From Actinomycetota bacterium (GTDB lineage Bacteria; Actinomycetota; Thermoleophilia; RBG-16-64-13), in NCBI GenBank assembly GCA_012523095.1, contig JAAYJE010000126.1, positions 37,868 to 101,867 on the forward strand: a DNA stretch of 64,000 bases, in the 5' to 3' direction. The notes beneath the pieces are model-generated. The model worked only from the letters and a program-made list of their open reading frames with translations, was not told the DNA's origin and did not search any database. Position numbers and translations under genes: made by a program. Numbering within the stretch: the first letter of the stretch is position 1; every line of letters starts with the position of its first letter. Shown piece after piece: positions 1 through 9,557 of this stretch.

Positions 1-88
1 CGACGCCCTCCACCTCAGGATCGCGGAGCAGTGCCAGCACCGACTTCTTGCCGAATAGCCCGCTCCCGCCGATCACGAGGACCCTCAT
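1..88 (-). CDS. NAD-dependent epimerase/dehydratase family protein (N-terminus only; runs off left edge)
   Basis: Minus-strand translation MRVLVIGGSGLFGKKSVLALLRDPEVEGV: Rossmann GGSGLFG motif; ATGA overlap with the transketolase stop. Confidence 0.65.
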   Translation of the reverse strand, partial: MRVLVIGGSGLFGKKSVLALLRDPEVEGV

Positions 89-1068
89 CGCAGGGCTTCT
101 CGCTTGAGAATACACTTCTTGACCGCGTCGGCCACGTCCTTGGCGGAGAGGGCGAAGTGCTCCATGAGCTCGTCCTTCTCCTCGGTGATGAGACCTGACT
201 GGCCGAACTCGTCCTCAACACCCACTTTGACGAGCGGCGTCGGCAGGTTCTCGCAGAGAACACAAGCCACGGCGTCGCCGAGGCCGTTGATCTCGCTGGA
301 GTTCTCGGCGGTGACGATGGCCCCGGTCCGCTTCGCGGCCGCGACGATCGCCTCCTCGTCGATGGGTTTGAGCGTGCTGACGTTGAGAACGCCCACGTCC
401 AGCCCGTCCTCTTCCAGGAGGTCGACCGCCTTGACGGCCTCAGTCACCATGTAGCCGGTCGCGATGATGGTGGCGTCCTTTCCATCGCGGAGCGAGTAGG
501 CCTTGCCGAGATCGAACGGGTAGTCGGCCGTGAAGATGGTGAGCGGGTCGGGGCTCATCTCCTGCTTGATCACCGCGGGGCCGATGTACTGCATCATGGC
601 CGTCGCGGCCTTCTCAGCCTCCACCGCGTCGGCCGGGTTGATCATCATCAGGTTGGGCAGCACCCGCAGGCTCCCCCAGCCTTCCACCGTCGCGTGCGAT
701 ACGCCCACCTCGCCCCACACTCCCTCGCGGGCTATGAACTTCACGTTGAACCTATCGACCAAGATGCTCTGGCGGATCTGGTTGTAGGCGCGGCCCATGC
801 CTGCAAAGAGGAAGTTGTTGATGACGGGGGTGAAGCCCTCCGAGGCCAGGGCGGCCGCCACACAAGCGGCGTTCTGCTCGGCGATGCCGCACTCGATCAT
901 GCGGTCGAACATATTGTCAACGAACCATTCGATCTCGGGGAACTGCATGTCCTCCAGGATGGCGAGCGCCTTAGGGTCCTTCTGGAAGGCGGCCTTCATG
1001 GCTTTGCCGATCCCCTTGCCCACTCCCGCGGGCGGGCCGATCGCCACATGCTTATTCCATGTCGCCAT
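85..1068 (-). CDS. Transketolase, C-terminal (pyrimidine-binding/transketolase_C) subunit
   Basis: 327 aa; AEQNAACVAAALASEGFTPVINNF and EVGVSHATVEGWGSLRVLPN typical of split transketolase C subunit. Confidence 0.9.
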   Translation of the reverse strand: MATWNKHVAIGPPAGVGKGIGKAMKAAFQKDPKALAILEDMQFPEIEWFVDNMFDRMIECGIAEQNAACVAAALASEGFTPVINNFLFAGMGRAYNQIRQSILVDRFNVKFIAREGVWGEVGVSHATVEGWGSLRVLPNLMMINPADAVEAEKAATAMMQYIGPAVIKQEMSPDPLTIFTADYPFDLGKAYSLRDGKDATIIATGYMVTEAVKAVDLLEEDGLDVGVLNVSTLKPIDEEAIVAAAKRTGAIVTAENSSEINGLGDAVACVLCENLPTPLVKVGVEDEFGQSGLITEEKDELMEHFALSAKDVADAVKKCILKREALR

Positions 1069-1954
1069 ATTTGGCCCTCCCTTCGCGCACGCCCTTCATC
1101 ATCTCTTCGCCGCGTCCCAAGTGCATATGGAGCGCCTCCCAATGGGAGATGCCACGGCCTTTCACCGTGTGGGCGATGATGACCTTGGGCCTATTGTCGC
1201 CGTACTGGTTGGCCACCATGTCGAGCGTGACCAGGATATCGTGGAACTCGTGCCCGTTGATCTCGTAGACGGACCAGCCGAAAGCCTTCCACTTATCCAC
1301 CAGCGGCTCGATGGGCATGACGTCATTGGTCGGCCCGTCGAGCGACCACTTGTTGTAGTCGACGATGGCGATGAGATTGTCGAGTTTGAACTTGGCCGCG
1401 AACATGGCCGCTTCCCACACCTGGCCTTCCTGCAGTTCCCCGTCGCCGAGGATGCAGTAGGTGCGATAAGTGGGGTTGTAACGCACGATGTAGCGGGGCA
1501 GGAAGGTGTCCTGCCGGGAAGGCGGGTTGTACTTCATCTTGAGCTTCTCGGACAAGGCAAGACCGGCCGCGAACGACAATCCCTGGCCCAGTGATCCTCC
1601 CGAGAAGTCGATGCCCGGCGTACACCAGCGGTCTGCGTGGCCCTGAAAGGGCGAACCGTAGCAGTAGTAGGTGCCGAGCGTCTCTTCCGGGTACATCCCC
1701 AGTTCCACCAGAGCCGCATATATGGCCTCGCAACAGTGAGCCTTGGACATCACCACTCGGTCGCGCTCCGGCCAGTCGGGGTTCTTGGGGTCGAACTTGA
1801 GATGATGGAAGTAGAGGGCCGTGATGATCTCGAGCACCGACATAGTGCCGCCTACATGGCCCTGGCTGAAGGTGCAGAATTGGTCCAAGCAATGGTTGAC
1901 CAAGACCTTGGCCTTGGCCTCCAGTTCCTGCACCAATGCATCGCTATGCGACAT
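1052..1954 (-). CDS. Transketolase, N-terminal (TPP-binding) subunit
   Basis: 300 aa; GHVGGTMSVLEIITALYF, GDGELQEGQVWEAAMFAAKFKLDNLIAIVDYN TPP motif; overlaps partner subunit. Confidence 0.92.
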   Translation of the reverse strand: MSHSDALVQELEAKAKVLVNHCLDQFCTFSQGHVGGTMSVLEIITALYFHHLKFDPKNPDWPERDRVVMSKAHCCEAIYAALVELGMYPEETLGTYYCYGSPFQGHADRWCTPGIDFSGGSLGQGLSFAAGLALSEKLKMKYNPPSRQDTFLPRYIVRYNPTYRTYCILGDGELQEGQVWEAAMFAAKFKLDNLIAIVDYNKWSLDGPTNDVMPIEPLVDKWKAFGWSVYEINGHEFHDILVTLDMVANQYGDNRPKVIIAHTVKGRGISHWEALHMHLGRGEEMMKGVREGRAKYGDME

Positions 1955-2147
1955 GCTCGGCCCTCCTTTTGAACGTGATCTTCACGGAATCCGTGGAGAG
2001 GGGAGCGCCACAGCGCGGACAGGTGTTGTCGTAAGCGGCGAGCACCGCGGCTTCGTCGGGGATGGCCCGCATGTAGAGCCGCCGGCTGATCTCCTCCCCG
2101 AAGTAGAGGAGCATGCCGCACTTGCCGCAATCGATCGTTTGGCTCAT
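1944..2147 (-). CDS. Small zinc-ribbon protein (two CxxC pairs)
   Basis: 67 aa MSQTIDCGKCGMLLYFGEE...CPRCGAPLSTDSVKI; overlaps start of transketolase N subunit. Confidence 0.65.
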   Translation of the reverse strand: MSQTIDCGKCGMLLYFGEEISRRLYMRAIPDEAAVLAAYDNTCPRCGAPLSTDSVKITFKRRAEHVA

Positions 2148-2189
2148 GGATCGACCTCACTGCTATCGGACGTCATCTGTAGCGACCTC

Positions 2190-3209
2190 CTACGGTTTGA
2201 CCAAGATCTTGATGTCGGTGCTCGTCTTCCGGGCGGCCAAGGCTGTCGCGATATCCGCAAGGGGGACGATCTGAGTGATCATCGGCTCCAGGTCGAGCTT
2301 GGCGAGCAGTTTGAGCGCCCTCGGGAAGACGAAGGGAGCCAAGATCGTCGAACGGATGGTCAGCTCATTGGCGAACATATAGTAGGGATTGATCGGGAAC
2401 GTGGCATCCTCGTGATAGGAGCCCGCCCAGACGATGGTCCCGTCCTTGTCCGCCAGGCCGATGGTCTGCTCGACCGCGGAGAAGTTGCCGCTGGCCTCGA
2501 AGACCGTGTCGAAGCCTCGCCCGTCCGTATGCTGCCGACCGACGGTCACCAAGTCCTCCTTGAGGGGATCGACGGTCCAATCGGCCCCATACAGCTTGGC
2601 CATCTCCCGCTTCTCCGGCATGGGATCGGAGACCAAGACCCGGGCGGCCCCGGCCCGTATGGCTATCTGCTGGATGAGGAGGCCGATGGTCCCCGCGCCC
2701 GAGACGGCCACCGTCTTGCCCGGAGCTATGTTGCCCAGATCGACGGCGTGAACGGCGATGGTCACCGGTTCAAGCATGGCGCCACGTTCCAGACTCACAT
2801 CATCCGGAAGCGAGTAGAGACAGCTCTCGTCGTAGACCGCGTACTCGGCGAAACCCGCCTCGTACGACTTCACGTACTCACAGAACTGCTCCATCTTGTT
2901 GCGACAGTAGTAGCAGGCGCCACAGTACTTGCGGAAGTTCATGGCCACCCGCTGGCCCACCTTCCAGTCACCCAAGAGGCCGGGGCCCAGCTCGGCGATC
3001 ACACCCGAGGCTTCATGCCCTGTGCTGAAGGGGGCAGGGGGCCACCACGGCGCCTTGAGCAGCCCGAACGTGCCTTCGTAGATCTCCGGATCACTCCCGC
3101 AGATCCCGCAGTAAGCGATCTTGACCTTCACCTCACCCGGGCCGGGAGTCGGTTCGGGGACCTCCTCCACGCGGGTATCGAAAGGCCCATATGTCAAGGC
3201 AGCCTTCAT
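2190..3209 (-). CDS. Zinc-dependent alcohol/polyol dehydrogenase (MDR family)
   Basis: 339 aa; CGICGSDPEIYEG, GHEASGVIAELGPG, CGACYYCRNKMEQFC structural Zn site. Confidence 0.9.
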   Translation of the reverse strand: MKAALTYGPFDTRVEEVPEPTPGPGEVKVKIAYCGICGSDPEIYEGTFGLLKAPWWPPAPFSTGHEASGVIAELGPGLLGDWKVGQRVAMNFRKYCGACYYCRNKMEQFCEYVKSYEAGFAEYAVYDESCLYSLPDDVSLERGAMLEPVTIAVHAVDLGNIAPGKTVAVSGAGTIGLLIQQIAIRAGAARVLVSDPMPEKREMAKLYGADWTVDPLKEDLVTVGRQHTDGRGFDTVFEASGNFSAVEQTIGLADKDGTIVWAGSYHEDATFPINPYYMFANELTIRSTILAPFVFPRALKLLAKLDLEPMITQIVPLADIATALAARKTSTDIKILVKP

Positions 3210-3213
3210 ATGC

Positions 3214-3675
3214 TCACGGCTCCCTCAGCTCGACGACCAGGTTGCCGACCTCAGAGCCTTCGAAGTAGCAGAAACCTATATCGTCTTCGGGGAAGGAGCT
3301 GGTCCATACCTTGGCCCCTTTGGCCGTCGCCCTCTCGATCTCGCCCTTCAGATCGGTTGTTAACCACCCGACATGATGCGGGCCTTCGCCCTGAGCATCG
3401 AGCGTCTCCCTAAGGGCTTGGTCGCCTTCGTAGGGCTCCAAGAGCTCCAGTTCTACCGAGCCCATTTTAGCGAAGCTGATCTTGGTGCTCCATTCGGCCG
3501 GCCTACCGTGCAGCTCACCTTTGAACTCGACGGTGAACACCTTATGCTCGTCATCGAACTTGAATGGTCCGAATCCCAGAGCCTCCAGATGGGTTATGGC
3601 CTTCTCGATGTCTCTCACCACGATGCCCACGTGGTGCGGCAGTGTCGTACAGAGCGATGATTCGACTTCGGACAT
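3214..3675 (-). CDS. VOC/glyoxalase family protein (methylmalonyl-CoA epimerase-like)
   Basis: Likely start MSEVESSLCTTLPHHVGIVVRDIEKAITHLEALGFGPF inside a longer 205-aa ORF; HHVGW motif. Confidence 0.8.
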   Translation of the reverse strand: MSEVESSLCTTLPHHVGIVVRDIEKAITHLEALGFGPFKFDDEHKVFTVEFKGELHGRPAEWSTKISFAKMGSVELELLEPYEGDQALRETLDAQGEGPHHVGWLTTDLKGEIERATAKGAKVWTSSFPEDDIGFCYFEGSEVGNLVVELREP

Positions 3676-3763
3676 AATGGACCCTCCTTGTGGTCGGTTC
3701 TTCGCCGGCACACCTACGCTACAGCGCGTATGACGCATGCCGTCACGGTGTTCCTCCGCGCGC

Positions 3764-4801
3764 CTACTCGGGGGTCGTCGTTGCGACGGCCCCTTCCTTC
3801 TTTCGCCACAACGCAGGCGCCTTCGAGACAAGGCCCATGATACCGCCCGGCATAAACCTCATGACGAGGATGATGAGGAATCCCGAGAAGATGGGGTGAT
3901 ACCCGCCGAAGTAGATATCGCCATAGGCGAACAGCGCGCTGCAGATGAGCGATCCTATCACCGGGCCGATGATGGTGCCCGTACCCCCCAAGACCACCAT
4001 CAGGATCGGGTAGAAAAGCCAGTTCATGTTGAAGACGCTGGCGGGCTCCAGATGGAACAGGTAATAGCCATAGATGCTGCCCGCCAGACCGGCCAGAAAC
4101 GCACTCATGGCGAAAGCGAGGACCTTGTATTTGAGAACGTTCACCCCATGCGACGCCGCCGAGATGTCGTCTTCCCGGATGGCTTTGAGAGCCAGACCGA
4201 AACTCGAGCGGGTGAGGAGCCAGACGGCCAGCGTCGCAAGGACTGCGACCAACAGAGCCACCCAGTAGTAGACGCGCATGCTGGAGAAGTAGCTGGCGTC
4301 CAGGTAGATGCCGTTGGCGCCACCGGTGATCTTCCCGCCTTTGACGAAGAGGACATAGACGATCTGGGCCAGACCGAGCGTGCCGAACGAGAGATAGTCG
4401 CCCTTGAGACGGGACAGCAGCAGCAATCCGATGATGGACGCAACGATGGCCGGAGCGATACCTGCCACGACCATGAGCGTCACGTCGAAGAAGAAGTAAA
4501 GGCCGATCCCATTCAGCCACAACCCGGCCATGGTGTAGGCGCCGAGGCCGAAGAAAGCGTGAGTACCTAGGCTTATCTGTCCCGTGTACCCGGCGATGAG
4601 GTTCCATCCCTGGGCCACCGTGAGATACACGCAGGTGATGAAAAGATAGTAGCCTGTGTAGGATGCATCTACGTCCAGCCAGAAGGGTAGAGTGCCGAGG
4701 GCCGCAAGGGCTGCGACGATGATGCCCAACGAGATGAGGCCCTTGTGGCCCAGTCTCCGGTACAGTGCCTTCACGCCCACCTCGCGCACTTCTGTTTCCA
4801 T
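3764..4801 (-). CDS. livM: Branched-chain amino acid-type ABC transporter permease (LivM-like)
   Basis: 345 aa multi-TM; NLIAGYTGQISLGTHAFFGLGAY signature. Confidence 0.9.
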   Translation of the reverse strand: METEVREVGVKALYRRLGHKGLISLGIIVAALAALGTLPFWLDVDASYTGYYLFITCVYLTVAQGWNLIAGYTGQISLGTHAFFGLGAYTMAGLWLNGIGLYFFFDVTLMVVAGIAPAIVASIIGLLLLSRLKGDYLSFGTLGLAQIVYVLFVKGGKITGGANGIYLDASYFSSMRVYYWVALLVAVLATLAVWLLTRSSFGLALKAIREDDISAASHGVNVLKYKVLAFAMSAFLAGLAGSIYGYYLFHLEPASVFNMNWLFYPILMVVLGGTGTIIGPVIGSLICSALFAYGDIYFGGYHPIFSGFLIILVMRFMPGGIMGLVSKAPALWRKKEGAVATTTPE

Positions 4802-4831
4802 GGTTCTATACCCGATCGTTTCACCCCTGCC

Positions 4832-5713
4832 TCATACTTTCTTGACGGCAGCCCGTCCGCCGAAGATGCCGTTCGGCATGAATATAAGCACCAGGATGAA
4901 CACCGCGTATGAGATGGCATCGGCCCATCCGGCACCTATGTAGTAGGCCCCCAGACTCTCGATGACACCGAGTATGAGACCGGCGCTGAGGGCTCCCCAC
5001 ACGTTGCCGATGCCGCCTAGAGCCAATGCCACCAAAGCCTTGAGAGCAAACGTGAACCCGTAATTAGGGTCGAAGGAGTAGACCGACGCCATCACCACGC
5101 CGGCCAGCCCGGCCAGCCCGATGCCGATGCCGAAAGCCACCGCCATGACCCAGTTGGAGCTGATGCCGAGGAGCTTCACGGCCTGCATGTCGGCTGAAGC
5201 GGCGCGGACGGCCGTGCCCAAACGAGTCCGCTTCAGGAAGTAGAAGACAACGAAGGCCGCCAGCAACGCGATGACCAAAGCCATGAGGCGTACGAACGAG
5301 ATGTTGACATCGCCGATACGGATGGTGTAGCTGGCGTACGAAGTGGCGGCGAAACGCGGGTTGGCGGTCCAGAAGGTCAACATAAGGTTGTCGACCATAT
5401 ACATCAGACCAACCGCGAGCAGCAATGAGACGTTCTTGTCCTCGATGGCCGCGGCATCCTTGAACAACGTATAGAACAAGCCAAGACCGACCATGAACGC
5501 CACCGGGACCGAGATCAGGATACAGACATACGGATCTATCCCGAGAAGCGTGAAGAGCCAGTAGGTCAAGTAGGCGAACAGGACGATCATGGAGCCCTGA
5601 GCGAGGAAGATGATCCTCATGGTGCCGAACACCAGGCTGAGGCCGATGGCCGCGATACCATACATAGTCCCGAAGAGAACACCGTTGATCAGGACCTGAA
5701 GCAGTATGGTCAC
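4832..5713 (-). CDS. livH: Branched-chain amino acid-type ABC transporter permease (LivH-like)
   Basis: 293 aa; LINGVLFGTMYGIAAIGLSLVFGTMRIIFLAQG. Confidence 0.92.
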   Translation of the reverse strand: MTILLQVLINGVLFGTMYGIAAIGLSLVFGTMRIIFLAQGSMIVLFAYLTYWLFTLLGIDPYVCILISVPVAFMVGLGLFYTLFKDAAAIEDKNVSLLLAVGLMYMVDNLMLTFWTANPRFAATSYASYTIRIGDVNISFVRLMALVIALLAAFVVFYFLKRTRLGTAVRAASADMQAVKLLGISSNWVMAVAFGIGIGLAGLAGVVMASVYSFDPNYGFTFALKALVALALGGIGNVWGALSAGLILGVIESLGAYYIGAGWADAISYAVFILVLIFMPNGIFGGRAAVKKV

Positions 5714-6459
5714 GATCCGCTCCCTTGGTTCCCGGTGACGGCCCGCCTGCCCAGGTAAGCCTTGCGTAGCTCCTCATTGGCGAGCAACTCCTCACCCGTC
5801 CCCGACATGACGATGTGGCCGGTACTCATCACGTAGGCCTTGTTGCAGTGTTTCAAGGCCATGTTGACGTTCTGCTCTATCATGAGGATGGTGGTGCCCT
5901 GCTGGTGAAGGGTTGTGATGAGGTCGAAGATGGCCATGGTCAGGATGGGGCTGAGTCCGAGCGAGGCCTCATCGATCATGATAAGCCTGGGCTGCGCCAT
6001 CACGGCGCGCCCGATGGCGAGCATCTGCTGTTCTCCCCCGCTCAGCAGTCCTGCTTTGCCGTTCTGCCTCTCCCTCAGCACGGGGAACAGGGAGAAGACG
6101 CGCTCCAGCGAATCCTTGTAGCCGGCCCGGGTTCTGGGCAGATACGCGCCGAGCTTGAGATTCTCGTGTACGGTCAGGTTCGGGAAGAGCCTGCGTCCTT
6201 CCGGAACCTGCACTATACCTTTGTTCACCCTGTGCCTTATGCTGGTTCTGCCCAGGTCTTCGCCCTCGAAGAGGATCTCTCCTTCGGTGGGATATATCAG
6301 CCCAGAGACGGCCTTGAGCAAAGTGCTCTTTCCGGCGCCGTTGCTCCCCACCAATGCCACGATCAGCCCCTCCTCGACGGTCAACGACACGCCGAAGAGA
6401 GCGCGCACGTCGCCGTACGACACGCTCAGATTTCGGACCTCAAGTAGGGGGCTCGCCAA
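5710..6459 (-). CDS. livF: ABC transporter ATP-binding protein (LivF-like); TTG start assumed, open frame extends to 6552
   Basis: Walker A GSNGAGKST, LLSGGEQQMLAIGRAVMAQPRLIMIDEASLGL. Confidence 0.9.
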   Translation of the reverse strand: MASPLLEVRNLSVSYGDVRALFGVSLTVEEGLIVALVGSNGAGKSTLLKAVSGLIYPTEGEILFEGEDLGRTSIRHRVNKGIVQVPEGRRLFPNLTVHENLKLGAYLPRTRAGYKDSLERVFSLFPVLRERQNGKAGLLSGGEQQMLAIGRAVMAQPRLIMIDEASLGLSPILTMAIFDLITTLHQQGTTILMIEQNVNMALKHCNKAYVMSTGHIVMSGTGEELLANEELRKAYLGRRAVTGNQGSGS

Positions 6460-7174
6460 GATATGCCTCGATGACTTTGGGGTCGCAGGCGACTTCGTCC
6501 GGACAGGCATCGGCGATCTTGGCGCCGTAATCCAGAACACCCACTCGATCACAGAAGTCGAGAACTGCGTCCACCTTGTGCTCTATCCAGAGGATTGAGA
6601 ACTTCCGCTCCTCTTTGGTCGCTCTGATCACCGTGAACAGATTGTCTATCTCGGTGGCGGTGAGACCCGCCATCGGCTCGTCGAGAAGTATCAGCGATGG
6701 CATAGAGGCAAGACCCATCGCGATCTCGAGCAGACGCCGATCGGACAAGGTCAGATGCGCCGCGATGACATCGCGTTTGCTCTCCAGCTGGACCAGCTCG
6801 AGCGCACTGAGGGTCCGCTCCTTGGAAGAGAGCTCGTGCGCGCCCCCGTATACGGCGGCGGTCATCACGTTATCGTGAACCGACATCTTCAGAAACGCCC
6901 GCACCAACTGATACGTGCGCGCTATCCCCAGATGACAGATCTTGTGAGGGGGAAGTCCGGCTATCTCCCTGCCTCTGAACTTGATGCTGCCGCTGTCGAG
7001 CTTGTAGATGGAGGTGATAAGGTTGAAGACGGTGGTCTTACCGGCCCCATTCGGACCGATCATGCCGACGATCTCTTCCTCATTCACCTGGAAATCGAGG
7101 TCGACGATGACCCTGAGGCCGCCGAAGCGCTTGTTGACCTTGTCGAGGACGAGGAGTGGGTCACCTGCGGCCAT
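6440..7174 (-). CDS. livG: ABC transporter ATP-binding protein (LivG-like)
   Basis: 244 aa; GPNGAGKTTVFNLIT, LSDRRLLEIAMGLASMPSLILLDEPMAGL. Confidence 0.92.
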   Translation of the reverse strand: MAAGDPLLVLDKVNKRFGGLRVIVDLDFQVNEEEIVGMIGPNGAGKTTVFNLITSIYKLDSGSIKFRGREIAGLPPHKICHLGIARTYQLVRAFLKMSVHDNVMTAAVYGGAHELSSKERTLSALELVQLESKRDVIAAHLTLSDRRLLEIAMGLASMPSLILLDEPMAGLTATEIDNLFTVIRATKEERKFSILWIEHKVDAVLDFCDRVGVLDYGAKIADACPDEVACDPKVIEAYLGEPPT

Positions 7175-7599
7175 GGTCTATCCCCGAGAGCGCCGAAGGA
7201 CCCGTATGAATACGTCGATGCAACTCGTCGTCGGTTGAAGCCATACTTGCTCCAATGGGTCACCGAACCTTGTCAACTGGCCGCCTTTCCGCTGACTGAT
7301 CTAATTGGCCCAGACCACAAAAGATGCGGATTCGCGACTCAAAGTATCAAGCCCACCCGGCTTTGTCCATATCCAGAACCGTTCCGTTGGGTCCAGAGAG
7401 CAAGACCCTGTTCCACCAACCGGCAGACAACACCGGCAGAAAGAGTTCAGAGAGGCCCGCCCTGCGGTATGATGAGATGGGCAGGGGAACACAGTGACGA
7501 GGAGGGAGTGTATGACGTGAACCCGTTCTTGCATGTTGGATATGTCGTGGCTTGACCCCAACACGTGTTGTCTCAATCGTCTGTTCTGGGGAGATGCTC

Positions 7600-8862
7600 A
7601 TGAGAAACAGAAAGATGCTTGTAACGTTCCTAGCTCTCATCCTCGGCCTCGCGGCCGCCTTTGGCGCCGTGGCCTGCGGAGAAGAAAAGGCTCCTGAAAC
7701 CACGGCGGCCCCCACTGAAACCACGGCGGCTGGTGGTGATTTCGTCGGCCAGGTCAAGATAGGCGGCCTCGGCTCCATGACCGGCCAGAACGCGATGACC
7801 GGCGCCGAGATGATCTGGGCCTATGAACGGGCCGTCAAGGATATCAACGCCGCCGGCGGCATCAAGCTGCCCGACGGCAACTACGAACTGAAGCTCACCA
7901 TGGTCGACGACAAGACCGACGCCACAGAAGGAGCAGCCGGCGCTGAGAAGCTCATCAAAGCCGAGGGGATCGAGCTGATCCTCAGCTCCAATATCACCCC
8001 CATCAACCTGGCGGCGGGGATCGTGGCCGAGAAGTACCAGTGCTACTTCCAGATCGCGACGAGCTGGACCGACTACATCGAAGAACAGAATTTCGAGTGG
8101 GTGTCGGACATCTTCTTCACTCCGAAGGCCGCCACGGAGATACCGTTCAACGTGGCCGGTCTCATGCCTGAGAGCGACCGGCCGCAGAACTGGTGCATGC
8201 TTACCGAGGACAACACCGACGGTGAAGGCATGGCCGCCGGAGCCGTCGCCGTGTCTGACGAGTTCGGCTATGAGACCGCCATGGTGGAGAGGTACACGCC
8301 GGGAACGAAGGACTTCTCGTCCATCATTCTCAAGTTCAAGCAGAACGAGATCGACGCCCTCATCACGCTGATCGGCTCGGCCGACGCCATCACCTTCATG
8401 AAGCAGATGAAAGAGCAGAACTACTCGCCGAAGCTTCTGTTCGGCTGGAAAGGGTTCTGGCCGACGGAGTTCATGACCGCGCTCGGACCCGACTCGGACT
8501 ACGCAGGCCATGACGGCTTCTGGTCGGAGGGCAACGGAGCTCCCGGCTCGGCTGAACTCGGCCAAGCCTTCAAGGATGAACACAACGGCCTTGACTCAGT
8601 GAGTATCGGACTCTCGTACGCCAACGTCCAGATCATGGCTCAGGCCATCGAGAAGGCGGGGTCCACGGACCCGGCGGCGGTACGCGACCAGATCTTCGGA
8701 GGCAGCTTCGTCGGCACGACCATGGGCGACGTCACCTACAGCGACAAGGGCATCTGCAACACCACCCCCTACGGATTGTGGTGGAAAGACGGCAAGCGCG
8801 TCCAATACTGGCCGGATGCGGGCAATCAGGTCGAGTGGTTCGTCCCCTGGGATCAGAGGTAA
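7600..8862 (+). CDS. Liv-type ABC transporter substrate-binding lipoprotein
   Basis: MRNRKMLVTFLALILGLAAAFGAVACGEEKAPETTAAPTET lipobox plus periplasmic binding fold; divergent from livGFHM. Confidence 0.88.
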   Translation: MRNRKMLVTFLALILGLAAAFGAVACGEEKAPETTAAPTETTAAGGDFVGQVKIGGLGSMTGQNAMTGAEMIWAYERAVKDINAAGGIKLPDGNYELKLTMVDDKTDATEGAAGAEKLIKAEGIELILSSNITPINLAAGIVAEKYQCYFQIATSWTDYIEEQNFEWVSDIFFTPKAATEIPFNVAGLMPESDRPQNWCMLTEDNTDGEGMAAGAVAVSDEFGYETAMVERYTPGTKDFSSIILKFKQNEIDALITLIGSADAITFMKQMKEQNYSPKLLFGWKGFWPTEFMTALGPDSDYAGHDGFWSEGNGAPGSAELGQAFKDEHNGLDSVSIGLSYANVQIMAQAIEKAGSTDPAAVRDQIFGGSFVGTTMGDVTYSDKGICNTTPYGLWWKDGKRVQYWPDAGNQVEWFVPWDQR

Positions 8863-8937
8863 CAGGCATGTGACCGCCCTCGACTCCGGGCCGTGAAGAC
8901 GGTCATCGTAGGCGAGACGGTCAAAGGAAGGAGATCG

Positions 8938-8973
8938 AACCCCGCCCTCTTCGTTCATCGAGAGGGCGGGGTT
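8938..8973. terminator. Strong stem-loop, 13-bp perfect stem
   Basis: AACCCCGCCCTCT-tcgttcatcg-AGAGGGCGGGGTT followed by cttg, between the binding-protein gene and the cupin gene. Confidence 0.65.
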
Positions 8974-8993
8974 CTTGCAGAAAGGAGCGCATC

Positions 8994-9458
8994 ATGAGCG
9001 GCAAGTACGACAAGTATTTCATCACCGAGACCCCGCCTCACCCCGACCATCCGCAGAGCAGGAACATCGTGAGTGATGTGCCTTGGTGCGACTCCCTCTG
9101 CATCATCAACGAGCTGGGCGGGACCGTTGAGGGCGCCTACTATCTCGAGACATGCATGGTCCTCCGGACGGGAACCATCGACTATCTGGAGGAGTCCCAC
9201 ACCCATGACTTTCCCGAGTATTTGTTGTTCTTGGGTACCAACCCTGAAGACCAGTTTGACTTGGGTGGAGAGGTAGAAGTGTGGATGGGCGACGAGCAGC
9301 ACACCGTCAACCGCACCTGCGCCGTGTTCGTCCCCCCGGGCGTGCCTCACTGCCCTATGATTGTACGTCGGGTCGACCGGCCCTTCATCTTCATCAGCAC
9401 GGGACCCGGGCTGGGCCGCGAGTACGACGGGCAGGCCGCCGACAGCGCGCCGCGGTGA
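8994..9458 (+). CDS. Cupin-fold protein (HTHDFPE type), family member 1
   Basis: 154 aa; GKYDKYFITE...HTHDFPEYLLFLGTNPED...GGEVEVWMGDEQHTVNRTCAVFVPPGVPHCPM. Confidence 0.7.
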   Translation: MSGKYDKYFITETPPHPDHPQSRNIVSDVPWCDSLCIINELGGTVEGAYYLETCMVLRTGTIDYLEESHTHDFPEYLLFLGTNPEDQFDLGGEVEVWMGDEQHTVNRTCAVFVPPGVPHCPMIVRRVDRPFIFISTGPGLGREYDGQAADSAPR

Positions 9459-9463
9459 TCATT

Positions 9464-9487
9464 GCCGGTACAGTGCACTGCACCGGC
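9464..9487. promoter_or_regulatory. 24-bp near-perfect inverted repeat
   Basis: GCCGGTaCAGTG/CACTGcACCGGC (one mismatch) immediately after the cupin stop codon. Confidence 0.5.
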
Positions 9488-9557
9488 GTGACGGTCCGCC
9501 GTCTGCGCCGTAACTGGATTTGACGTGACTACGCAGCCGTAGCGAGACTTGACGTAA

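Noticed and set aside
1821-3413. 530-aa plus-strand ORF over transketolase, ADH and VOC genes
   Set aside because: Spans several opposite-strand genes with strong motifs; spurious antisense frame.
7418-7441. Short direct repeat ACCGGCAGA x2 upstream of Liv binding protein
   Set aside because: Only 9 bp each and close together; likely chance in this GC content.
7347-7778. 143-aa minus ORF over the binding-protein leader
   Set aside because: Antisense to signal peptide region and intergenic DNA; no motif support.
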